Of a DNA stretch of 64,000 bases, positions 1 to 10,500 are shown piece after piece. The translations under genes and the position numbers were made by a program. Source of the stretch: Acorus gramineus. Lineage: Eukaryota > Streptophyta > Magnoliopsida > Acorales > Acoraceae. The DNA lies in contig JAUJYN010000062.1 in assembly GCA_030737835.1 (NCBI GenBank), positions 124,001 to 188,000 of the forward strand, in the 5' to 3' direction. Each line of letters starts with the position of its first letter. Position 1 is the stretch's first letter. The notes under the pieces are model-generated. The model worked only from the letters and a program-made list of their open reading frames with translations. It was not told the origin of the DNA and made no database searches.

Positions 1-176
1 AGAGAAGCTGGATGCACTGCTGGATGGGTGTAGAGTCATCGGCGTAGAAACGCGTCCACAAATGGTTGAAGATCTGGGGATTATTCCTCTGTTCTCTTGG
101 TATCACCAGGTCAAATTGATTCATTGTTGTCTGCACTCAGTTTTTTATGTTTTATGCTGATGGCCCATATATTTGT

Positions 177-218
<42 letters not shown>

Positions 219-2237
219 CCTGCTTTGCCATAAAATTTAGCTGCTTAAGTCACATTTTAGATGATTTTCCTTATTGCTGATAGCCCACTGTAGGATGCTT
301 TGTTTTTCAGAGTTTTGATAAGGAGAAAGATGTCACTGGTGTCCGGATTCCTTCACTGGAGATGGTAATTCACTTCCCTTCCCCTTGTACAATCATGGGT
401 GATAAGTTAACAATGTTCTATACTCTGTTTATGAAGGCTTGCAAAGATTTCCATGCATGCAAATGGCCATCTGAATTATCTGGCAAAGATATTACCCTTG
501 CTCAGTACTTTGACATGATGAACGAGAAGAATCGTGATGCAATTGAGGAGATAAAATCCAGTAGTTGCAATATTATAACCTTCTCCCACTTTGTTCCCAG
601 GTAAATCAGCTAAAACTACATATGCAACATCACTTGCAAATTCTCTAATGATGACTTTCCCCTTGAGAATAATTGAAATTTGGATTGCTGCACTAAGATA
701 CTATTAACTGCAGTCTTCAATTATCTCCTTTCTTTTGGTACTGAACATATATTGTTCTTTTTATGCATGACTAAATATTTTATAGATATTTCAAGGTCAA
801 GATCTTTTGTAGTTGGCATGATGCTCATGTCAGTTCTACGCGTGTTCTCCTAGAGTTTGACAAAATGATAAAAACTCTAGGAGAAGACGGACCATTCAAT
901 GATTCCATCATGTATTATCTAACATACAAGATACAACTGATTGAACACACCAGATAGACATCCAACATTACCGAAATACCCCTCCCACTGACAGGCAGTC
1001 ACACACAATCTGAAAAATGAAGATGCCTTGTCCAAGGTTGTGCAACAGCCAGCAACAACCAGCAAATGCCTTTCTCTTAGCTTAGTCCTAATTTAGTAGG
1101 GATCCATTGTGACGGGCTCACTCCTTGAAGGAAGAAGGGTCACAATGAAACCAAAATGTGATGAAAAGTACTAATATGAAACTGGGCTTTGTGGATCATT
1201 TTATGTCATGTAACTCATGTTATGATTCAGAATTGACGTGTACACTCCGTGTGATGGCATGCCTGATGCATTAGTGTTCATCATAATGGGAGTACTAAGA
1301 ATTAGAAAATGTAGCTTTCCTAGCTCGACCGTAAGGTCAGCCACGGGGATCCCTCCGATATCAAAAAAAAGAATTAGAAAATGTAGGCTATATGCTCATA
1401 TTTTATATAGAATTGCATCTGTTGTGCAGCCTGCAAAGCTAAATTTACAATTAAATAGATATGTCTGTGAGGGACCATATAAACATACAAAATGTTGAAT
1501 ATAGTTTCTCCGTTGTGCCACCGCATCCATACAACTCTTGCTTTACTCATGAATAAATTGAAATTTTGAACTCTCAGTGGTCTTAAACAACTATGTTTGG
1601 ATCCAAAATATCATCATGAATTTAAATTGAGATCAGTATGCCAATGTATCCATAAACCTGGATAAAATTATCCATAGAAGCACATTCTCAAAACACTCAA
1701 CACCTGTAATTTCTATATTGATCGTACTCTACTTATGTTACAAACATTTATTGATGCAGGCAAGAACTATGTCCAGAGAAGAGAATGCTTTTTTATCCAA
1801 ATCTTCCAAAAATCATTGGCTCTAATTTGTTGGAGGATCGCTTAAGGTCTATACATGGGACTCATGGGAGTGCACAGGCCTGTCATGTGTTTGGCCATAC
1901 TCACTTCTGTTGGGATGCAATGCTTGATGGTATCAGGTGTTTCCAGTTTACCCTCCATTTTTAGCACCATTCTATGTAAATTGCAGTGGGAAGTATTTCT
2001 CTAAAATTAATTCATTAATTTTACATGTGCAGGTACGTGCAAGCTCCCCTAGCTTATCCTAGGGAGAGGAAGAGGAGGATGAACGGTGGCGAAGATTGGC
2101 TACCATTCTGCATTTATTTTGGAGGGTTTACTGATAAGTTATCTCCTTGCTATTGGTCTGACTACTATTCCAAAAACAAAAGAGAACCTCAAAATACAGT
2201 TCTCGCACCATGGGTTGCCAAATTTTATACTAGATAG
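1..2237 (+). CDS. Calcineurin-like metallophosphoesterase, 3' part (5' exons outside window)
   Basis: Five exons read in one frame: 1-109, 311-364, 437-600, 1760-1936 and 2033-2237 (TAG stop). The left edge is inside an exon, so the N-terminus and the first metal-binding motifs are missing. Visible landmarks are LFSWYHQSF, a conserved stretch around DFHACKWP, and GHTHFCWDAMLDG, whose GHTH is the C-terminal metal-ligand signature of calcineurin-like phosphoesterases. The family hydrolyses phosphoester bonds at a two-metal centre; the plant substrate is unknown to me. All junctions are GT-AG and in phase. The third intron is about 1.16 kb and contains a perfect 14-bp hairpin. The family call is firm; the substrate is not. 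Confidence 0.85.
182..214. repeat. (CT)n microsatellite
   Basis: An uninterrupted CT run of about 16 units in the first visible intron of the phosphoesterase gene, followed by a T run. It supplies a pyrimidine-rich intron tract and is probably length-variable. Confidence 0.9.
845..885. repeat. Perfect 14-bp hairpin in intron
   Basis: TTCTCCTAGAGTTT (845-858) is matched by its exact reverse complement at 872-885, with a 13-base loop. It lies in the third intron of the phosphoesterase gene. It could be the core of a decayed foldback element; no outer terminal repeats were found. Confidence 0.7.
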
Positions 2238-2992
2238 ATAACCCATGGGTTGCCAAATTCCAATTAGTACACACCAAGAAAAGGTAGGAATTTTCACATA
2301 CAAACTGTGTCATGATTCATATAGTTTTCATGTGTGAATATTCTGGTTTTCTTTGCAGAATCCTTTTTATCTCCAAATCTCCTTTAACATTCATGAAATT
2401 GTTCATGATAATATAGACAAAAAAATATATATTTTTGAGTATGTATGCTTTGATTTTTCTGTTATTGTTAATATATATTATTATTATTATTATTATATGG
2501 TAGCTACTTCCCTAGGATGACATATAGCTGGTTTGGCTTTGATTTCATACAATATACGCAGCTTTCAAAATTCAAAAAAAGGAAAAGATAAACAACAGAT
2601 ATGACTAACATTAACCAACAAAAAAAAACATTAACCAACCCACCGAACCACTTGGTAGGATAGGGGAACATCTTGGAAAGGTGCAAGAGAGGTCTTGAGT
2701 TTGAGTTTTATCGCCTACAGATAAGAAAAGATTTAATCAAGAATACCCTTATTGATTCAAAATTAATTTGATCACTAAATTCATTAGCAGTCAAAAGTTA
2801 TTATATAACAAAAAGGACAGGTGCCGTGAAGATTCATTTATTCCGCAATAAACCAAGAGAGGAAACACAACAATACATGTTCGACACACCCGATCAAACA
2901 AACGCAAACCAGAAGCTGAAAAAGGAGAAAATGAAAGACGAAAAGCAAACAAGCACACGCAGACGACAAATCCGATCTACATATATGTCCTC
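2238..2992. other. Convergent 3' spacer
   Basis: Spacer between the stop codons of the phosphoesterase (+) and the aquaporin (-). It holds the two 3' UTRs, a short (ATT)n run near 2480-2494 and a poly(A) micro-insertion at 2620-2626. No gene is seen. Confidence 0.6.
2607..2639. mobile_element. Poly(A)-only insertion with 13-bp target duplication
   Basis: AACATTAACCAAC occurs at 2607-2619 and exactly again at 2627-2639, with only seven A residues between. This is what a LINE-type target-primed insertion would look like if only the poly(A) tail was copied. Slippage or simple duplication is the alternative. Confidence 0.5.
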
Positions 2993-3928
2993 TCAGTAAT
3001 CCTCAGGCGCCAAGGGTTGGTGAGTAGGGATCTCCTCTGGGATCATCAAGAACTCATATATCAGCCCCGCAAGCCCCGCCCCAACGAAGGGTCCAAGCCA
3101 GTACACCCAGTGGTTCCTCCACCTCCACCCCACCAACGCCGGCCCGAAAGCCCGCGCCGGGTTCATCGACGCCCCTTCAAAGGGACCACCAGCCAAGATG
3201 TTCGCGCCCAAGATGAAGCCGATGGCGAGGGGTGCGATGCTGCCAAGGTGACCCCTCTTTGGGTCGATGGAGGTCGCATAGAACGTGTACATGAGCCCGA
3301 ACGTCATCACGATCTCCATCAGCACAGCGTGCCAAACACCGATTCCTGAAGCCGCCGAGAACCCGATAGGCCTCTGCAAATAACAATGCACGCACATTAT
3401 TCAGTCTTCTTTTTTTAAAAAAAAACAAAGAATAATAGACGGGCATGTTAAAGACGAACGCACCATGCCAGCAGTGGTGAGGCGGAGGAGGAGGGACGCA
3501 ACGACGGCACCGAGGAGCTGCGCGACCCAGTAGAATATGGCGCGGATGAGGGATATACGACCTCCAAGAAGGGCACCGAAGGTGACGGCTGGGTTGACGT
3601 GTCCACCCGAAATGTTCATGGACACTGCAATGGCCACGAACAGCGACAGAGCGTGAGCGATGGCCACCAGCAGCAGACCTGAGGCTGTGGTTGTGTCTTT
3701 GTACATCCTGTCTGCAAAACCAAAATACCCGCGTCATGAAGAAATGGAATTGATTAATAGGACATGCATGCATGCATGTTGTGCTTAATTAATACCGAGA
3801 GCAAGTACGGAGCCTGCGGAAGCAAAGACGAAGATGGCGGTGGCGAAGAACTCTGACAAGGCGGCACGGATGGAGTCAGGATGGACGGCATCCTCTGTCC
3901 GTCCGAAGGCGAATCTGCGGACCGGCAT
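2993..3928 (-). CDS. TIP3: Tonoplast intrinsic protein, TIP3 type (aquaporin)
   Basis: Three exons on the minus strand: 3928-3796, 3711-3464 and 3373-2993, giving 253 aa, a normal TIP length. The protein is a six-helix water/small-solute channel of the vacuolar membrane. Both pore motifs are intact: SGGHVNPAV (NPA about residues 84-86) and [10 protein letters not shown] (NPA about 198-200, followed by the filter Arg). A helix-2 His in IAHALSL fits the TIP selectivity filter. The N-terminus [19 protein letters not shown] and the C-terminal HQPLAPEDY match TIP3 (alpha-TIP), a group known for protein-storage vacuoles of seeds. The frame is open upstream to 4039, but the ATG at 3928 gives the family N-terminus. 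Subgroup assignment rests on motif memory. Confidence 0.92.
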
Positions 3929-4746
3929 GGCTGCAGGGCTAGCTTTTCCTTTTAGTGTTAATTGACTGCGTTTTCTGCTCCGTGTAGTTGTTTTAGCTAA
4001 TTGTAAGTTGCATTTTGATGGAGAGGAGGAAGGTGGCATTTAGACGGGCGACTGTCATTGACACGTGGGACTGGAAGCTGCTGTGTGAGTGGCACGTTTT
4101 GTGCACATAATACAAATACAAACAACATCAATGTTGTGGTTCTTATCCGTCACAGTCCGACAAATTGAGATTTCTATGCGCCTACTATTAATGGATCCCC
4201 CTTCATTGACAAACATCCGCAAATGGGCTACTTGCTCATCAAAAGCCCACATATGCCATCAGTATCCCAGGAGTCCCAATTATTCGCGTTTTTGAAGTAG
4301 TTTATTACAAAATTACAATGGTCAATCAACGTACGCAAAACCCTTTTTTTCTCTTTATTTTATGATGTAACATTACTATTTTTTTATTATGAAACTTTAC
4401 ACTATTTATAACTGAGTCGCAAAAGTTCCAAAATGAAGGGAAAGAAGAGTGAAGGTACATAAAAAATAAAAAACATTACTATTTATTGATTCTGGTTGTA
4501 CCATGGAATAAATGATGCATTTTATGTTTGATAAACTTTGCAATTCATATTTTCTAATTGAATTTAAACAATTCATTGATATTCCAAAAACAAATTTAAA
4601 AAATAGGGATCATTGCATATCAACGAACACACACACAACATGTAAAACTCCAATCACATATGGAAAAAAAAAAGAAAAAGAATTCAAAAATTCTTTTATA
4701 CAACGAATGAACAAATGATGCAGATTATTCATGTTTGATGAACTTG

Positions 4747-6787
4747 TCAATTACTCTCATCATCGTCAACTACTTGAAATTCCTCAATCCTCCTGAGAAT
4801 CTCATCCATTGTCGGCCTCCTCTCTGGCTCCGCTGCTGTGCACTCGAGGGCGATCTCCGTGAGCTTCAACATCTCCTCATGCCCTTGGTTTGTGGCCAAT
4901 ATCTCGAGGTCAAGTATATCCGTCGACCAGCTGTTGCTGACAACCGATCTCACCCATTCAGACAAGTCATCCTCATCATCACCTGCCACCTTCCCCGTAA
5001 TGATCTCCAACAATAGTAAGCCGAAACAGTACACATCGGCCTTGTGGGTCAGTTTCTTCTTCCCTTCGGAGAACTCAGGCGACTTTGAGGCAGCGAGCTT
5101 TTGGGCTGAGTTCGGGGATGTTAGGAGGGGTTGGAAGCCAAAATCTGTGAGTTTGGGGTGGTAGGAGTGGTTGTCGTCGTCGTCGTGGAGTTGAACAAGG
5201 ACGTTGGAGGATTTAAGGTTGGCATGGGGGACCTTGTGGGAAGGCAAGGACTGGTGGAGGTATGCCAGACCTCTTGCAACTCCTGTCACTATTGACAATC
5301 TTCTGCTCCAATTCAAAGTTATTCTCCCCACTCCTCTGTTCTCTGGAAGTCAACAAACATACAAACAAGATAGCTTTCTAACAATTGAAAAAATCATGTC
5401 AATTATTGTCTAAGCACAATAATAATGGTAGAGAATTTACCATGTAAAAGGTCAAACAAGCTCCCGCCATTGACATATTCATTGATGATCAACTTCTCAT
5501 CTTTGGCGTAATAGAAAGATATGATCTCCAAGAGGTTTTGGTGCCTCAACTTCCCAAGCAAATGCATCTGTTGAATGAACTCCTTCTTGCTTGTCCCATT
5601 GATATCTTTTAGTCTCTTCACTGCTAGAACACAGCCCGACTCCAGTGTCACCTTATACATTCTTCCGAGATTTCCCTTCCCCATTGTCTCTGCCGAAGCT
5701 CTCAACAGCTCATCAATGTTGAAAACTTGCCTTTCCTTGTTGAAAAATTCTAGGCCCACCGATCTCTCTAGGCCCGTAGAGTCCCTTGTTTCTGTTCTCT
5801 CAGCCAAATTTTCACCTACGTTGAAATAGAGATGAAAATGTTGAACAAAAATTAGCATAAAAAACCTCTTCTTTAAAAGTACTAATTATGCTACTTTAGT
5901 GTTAGCTATATGTTGGGATGGGCACCTGAGATATATTCTTCTGTTGTTTCCTCCACATGTTTCTTCCAATGATGGTAACAGCATACCAACATAATAGCGA
6001 GAGGGATCACTAGCCCAGCTGCCATGATCAAAGCTATTTTCCATACCTGTATCACCTTCTTTTTTGCTGGGGGTGGAGGGGTTACAGCTGCAGAGGCTGG
6101 TGAGCCACTGCTTGGAGGGGTGGTGGGACAAGGGTTTCCCAATGGTTTCCCGCATAATCCCGCATTGTGATCGTATGAACTCATTGGATATCGTTGAAGG
6201 ACCCGAGTCTCTGGTATCGGTCCTTCGAGTAGGTTGTGGGAAACATTGAAGACCACAAGGGACTGTTGATCAAAAGGTGGGATGTTTCCATTGAGAAAAT
6301 TCTGCTGAAGTTGTAACTGAGTCAGGTGAGGGAAGTCTTTGTACCCCAAAGGGATTGATCCGGAGAAGCGGTTATGTGAGAAGTCGACTACTTGTAGGTT
6401 GAAAAGGCTGGTAAGATTCGGGAGCGGTCCATGGAGTGAATTGTTTCTCAAATTGAGCTTGCTTAGATATGACACATTGTATAGAAATGTCGGCGAGAGA
6501 GAACCCGTTAGTTGGATGCCGTCTAGAACTATTTCAGTTACATGAGAATTCCAACAAGTGATGCCAATCCATCTATTCCGGCTGCCAGTGCATGGAGGTC
6601 CAGTCCACTTCGAGTGCAAATTCAAAGTGGAAGTGAGCGAGTCTCTCAATATGAGCAATGCGTTTCTCTCATCAGGATAGAAGTCATCCGCGACAATATA
6701 CACCAATCGAGCCACAAAAACTAAGATGCATATTGTTAAATGGAGGATGAGATTCATGGAGCATGACCCCCTGGAAATTTTGAACAA
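4747..6787 (-). CDS. LRR receptor-like protein with probable pseudokinase domain
   Basis: Three exons: 6787-5926, 5815-5441 and 5342-4747, giving 610 aa. Order: signal peptide (about 10-33), LRR N-cap with a WTGPPC motif, five or six LRRs (about 80-200), a Pro-rich stalk, one membrane helix (about 248-270), then a kinase-like domain. The Gly loop is GKGNLGRMYK and the ATP-site Lys is present in AVKRLK (about 354). The catalytic HRD is replaced by HAN (PHANLKSSN, about 452-454), so the catalytic Asp is absent; DFG is present as DFGF. This is the pattern of LRR-III 'probable inactive receptor kinases', which act as surface co-receptors or scaffolds. A second in-frame ATG at 6757 would give a tighter signal peptide. 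The ligand is unknown. Confidence 0.9.
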
Positions 6788-7298
6788 ATTTTGAAATGGT
6801 GTCAGATACTTGTCAACAAAACAATATATACATGCCCGATGTGGAGGTGTTTGGAAGGTTTGATTCTATTTTTTCAGATATATATACAAACAAGAATTGC
6901 TTAAGAAATATTTGGTGGAGGTTGTCATTGGATATGATTGGACGAAATGTACAAGGCAAGAAAAGATTGGAGGATGTTGGAACATGGAAGCGGAGATATT
7001 AAGGAATCATCTATGAACAAAGCGCCAAATAATTTACTGATGAGACTAGCAACAGCTTCGGTTATGGTGCATGCTTTTATTGTATGCCAAACAAACACTT
7101 AAAAATGAATATATGCAATGATAGTTTGTTTGTTGGTGTAATGATATCTCTTATAGTGGACAATAACAATTTTTTTTTTAGGAAAAAAAATTCTGGGCAC
7201 ACCAGTATAAACTTTGTTACACACTTTTTTTTGTCCTAATTCAAACGTGGTCACATAAGTACATATGAATAGTCACATGACACGTATGATGGATTTAA

Positions 7299-7696
7299 GA
7301 GCATCTTCAATGAATATATTAGCTAAATAAGATGTTAAAGTGTAATGTCAACATTTTATACTTCAATTACATACTCATTTACTGCATCCATATTTAGTTG
7401 GTTGTTGTTGCTCCAATAGACTGGCTAAATAAACTAACCAAAATAATAGTGGTTCTCACCTCTCCACCCACTCAACCTCCCAAATGTATTTTTTTTTAAT
7501 TATTTAAGGAGAACGATCACGTGGGGCTCATATTTGACTAGCTAAAATACTAGCCACAGTTAGCTTGAAAGATAACACCTGACATGTGAGGCCTACATTT
7601 GGCTCCTTTTTAATATCTCCATTGGAGTAACATTTTTACATGTTATGTAACAATATGACACTAACATGTTAATTAACCTATCCATTGGAGATGCTC
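7299..7696. mobile_element. Tourist-like (PIF/Harbinger) MITE
   Basis: The left end GAGCATCTTCAATG and right end CATTGGAGATGCTC form imperfect terminal inverted repeats. TAA flanks both sides (7296-7298 and 7697-7699), the 3-bp target duplication expected of PIF/Harbinger elements. The interior is AT-rich and non-coding, so the element is non-autonomous. It lies about 0.5 kb from the LRR start codon. Confidence 0.8.
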
Positions 7697-7853
7697 TAAG
7701 ATACTCTTATACGTTTGATGTATAGATTTTCAATAATGACATGTTATTTTATTTTAAATTGAATGTATTAAGTTATATATTTCATTTTAAATTTTAAATA
7801 TTATAAATGAAAAGTCTCGACTGATTATTTATTTTCTGTAACGCTATAATCTT

Positions 7854-8010
7854 CTTTATTTATTTATTTATTTATTTTTGGTAGCAAGGCCCATCCAGCG
7901 CAATTCATTCATCAAAAAACATATTTTACATCATCAGGTTAATCTCACTAAGGAGATCATCAACCTGTCCAATACATTGATCAAAATTAATACAACTTAT
8001 ATCTGTTTAT
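7854..8010 (-). mobile_element. 5'-truncated LINE tail, antisense
   Basis: The insertion begins with a (TTTA)n tract, which is the 3' tail on the minus strand, followed by about 130 bp of LINE-like sequence. It is flanked by 16-bp target duplications differing at one base: GTAACGCTATAATCTT at 7838-7853 and GTAATGCTATAATCTT at 8011-8026. It ends about 210 bp upstream of the next start codon. Confidence 0.75.
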
Positions 8011-8220
8011 GTAATGCTATAATCTTAACAATTACAGGCGGTAAGTGTAGGTGTCCGTATCATCATATTCGCACAAAACCGAAATCGCTTTGAACATCTG
8101 ACGAAACCTTTCGAAAACCCTAAACTCGATCATCCGGTTGGGTTCCGAAAAGGCGAAAAAAAAAAGGAACAAAAGGAATGATTTGAACCGACTCTAGTGA
8201 TCCATTACCATTTTCTGAAG

Positions 8221-10500
8221 ATGCAAGCGGCGGTGAGAGGCGTCATCTCCTCCTCCAAAACCCCTACTCTCCGATCCCTACTTCCCAAAAGCGGTAAAAA
8301 CACAAACTATTTTAATCACTTGTCATTCTACAATTTGATATCTGTTCGAAATGGCTCTAGCATTCGACGATCTTCGGTATTTGTCGATCTTAATGTATGT
8401 GTTGTAATCTGTCAGCGTTGGATAGGACATGTAATGCATCACCGGGATCAAATATCTGGTGGCGTGGAAACGCAGTTTCTGCCTCAGCCCTCTCCGATAA
8501 CCCTAAATCCCAGTGCAGTAAAAAGAGGATTTCTAAAGAAGAGCGCCGGGCCTTGGTAGAAGATTTTGTGAACCAGTATATTTTTTTCCCAAAACATATT
8601 AGTGTTGATTCTTTCTTTTTTCCCTCAATTTTATTTCTGTTAGATTTTGTACAGTTTTAATGATGGCTATTCTACTATACAAATACACTACATACTGATA
8701 CGGCAAACCGCAGGAATTCATTATTTCCTTTCTGTTAAGTGTTAACTATACATGCATCTCTGCGTCTTGATCTTGACAGTTTACCTGATCCTGTTGTTAT
8801 ATTGTAGAATCTTGGAATGTAAACTTATTTTATTTTTTGCAGGTATAGGGCCTCCAATGCAGGAAAGTTCCCCACTGCAAGTGTCACTCAGCACCACGTT
8901 GGAGGTTCTTTTTATGTTGCCAAACAGATAATCAGTGAATTAGAATACAAATGTAAAGCAGCACCTGTTAGTAAGGCTCCCGTGTCTTCAAGTGAAAATT
9001 CAGGAGTAGTCTCTGATCTGCGTGACAACACCAATGAAAAACCTTCATTGAGATCTAAGACGAAAGTTAGGTATGCATCCCTAGAAGATACTTCAAAAGG
9101 TGAGGCAGGGAAGCAGATACTTCTTAGTGATACTAGAGCTGATGCGGCCCAGATTTTATCTGTTAATGAAGCAACTAGCAAGCAATCTGAAGCAAAAGAG
9201 ACTCGGTCAGGCAGGGAAGCAGATATAAAAATATCTAATGATGTTCATAAATCCAGTAGTAAACGTCCCATCACTTCTTCAAGAGCCTCTATCCGAGAAG
9301 AACTTTCAGTCAGTATTTGGTTTTCTTTGTCTGTCTGAATATTAATTTTTCGGGCATTCCCTTAATTTTTTTTTGTAAAAGTTAACATCAATTTGCCAAC
9401 TACATACATGTGTATAAGTAACAATCTATCTATTTCCGCCATGCAGGCTGATCATGCGGTTAATATTGAAGTACATGCGTCATTGGTTCATGAAAAGGAA
9501 AGCAACAAGATTGACACAAATGTGTCTAAAGGACAGCAAGATGTGCATGGTTTAAAATTGGAAATAGATCAACAAAGACTTCAAGAGGGCTATGATTTAA
9601 GAGATACTCATTCGTAAGTTTTTCACCTTCATTTTATTAGTCATGACTTTTATCAAAAATTATTTATGACCAATCCTATAAGCCATATTGTATCTTTTCT
9701 TTCTCTTTTTGGGTATGTTATGAAATTCAACCAGAGATATGCTCAATCTATACTTATATGGAACTCACTGGTGGGAGTGCATGGTTGTATGAGTGCAATA
9801 TTAATAAAAACCTGTGGACTTCTTTTGGTGCTTCAACTACCATCACCACCACTACTTGTTCTCATCATAACCTAAAAATTTATTTAGTCACCCATTTGGT
9901 TGTTAAATGCATGTGGATAGCAACTGGAGCTGTCCTTTGAAAGTCACCGTAAAACAGTTTCTCACATCTACATAATGGAGGCAAATTATTTCTTTAGTTT
10001 TGATAATATACAAATGCATTACAGCGGTTGCAATAATGCCTTGGAAGATCCAAACCGCACAGTTCATGACTCATCACCATCAAGCTCCAAGAGATGTTGA
10101 AATTCTTAGATACATTGACATGTAACGACACTTGATTTATCTAAAATCATAGTATAATAATGCAAGTGAAAGTTTATCTGACAGCATTTTTGCAACCACA
10201 TTAATTACTGAAATTTGTAGAGTTTTTTTTTTCAGTGTATATGATTCAATCCACTTGATTGGATATTACAATCATGAATTAATGTACTATATTTTCTCAT
10301 AGACTGCAATATTTGAATCTGTGTTTTATGGATAAGCATGTGGCTTCGTTAAAAAGCTAAAGACTGTAATTTGATTTTTCTTTGTTAGGAATGTGTCCCA
10401 AAAGGAGGAGCAGGGAGATTCATCTCAAAACACATCATCTGTGTGGGGAAATCTGAGATCTTTTGCAAGTGGCATTATCAACTTCTGGAAGAAAATGTAA
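8221..10500 (+). CDS. At3g52170-like protein with predicted DNA-binding domain
   Basis: Five exons: 8221-8293, 8416-8575, 8843-9308, 9447-9613 and 10389-10500 (TAA), giving 325 aa. The N-terminus is rich in Ser, Arg and Lys without acidic residues, consistent with an organelle presequence. The conserved block ISKEERRALVEDFVNQ-YRASNAGKFPTAS...GGSFYVAKQIISELEYK (about 60-115) is what I recall from Arabidopsis At3g52170, annotated there as DNA-binding. The rest is low-complexity and Lys/Ser/Glu-rich, with a C-terminal WGNLRSFASGIINFWKK helix. A possible extra exon at 10025 hits a stop and is out of phase, so it was skipped. The molecular role is unknown. Confidence 0.75.

Larger units (their letters stand above)
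6788..8220. other. Divergent intergenic region
   Basis: Shared upstream region of the LRR gene (-) and the next gene (+). It contains a Tourist-like MITE (7299-7696) and an antisense LINE tail (7854-8010), annotated separately. The rest is AT-rich with no supported ORF. Confidence 0.6.

Noticed and set aside
10025..10100. Possible extra exon of the At3g52170-like gene
   Set aside because: It reaches TGA within 26 codons and its only donor gives the wrong phase; joining 9613 to 10389 keeps the frame.
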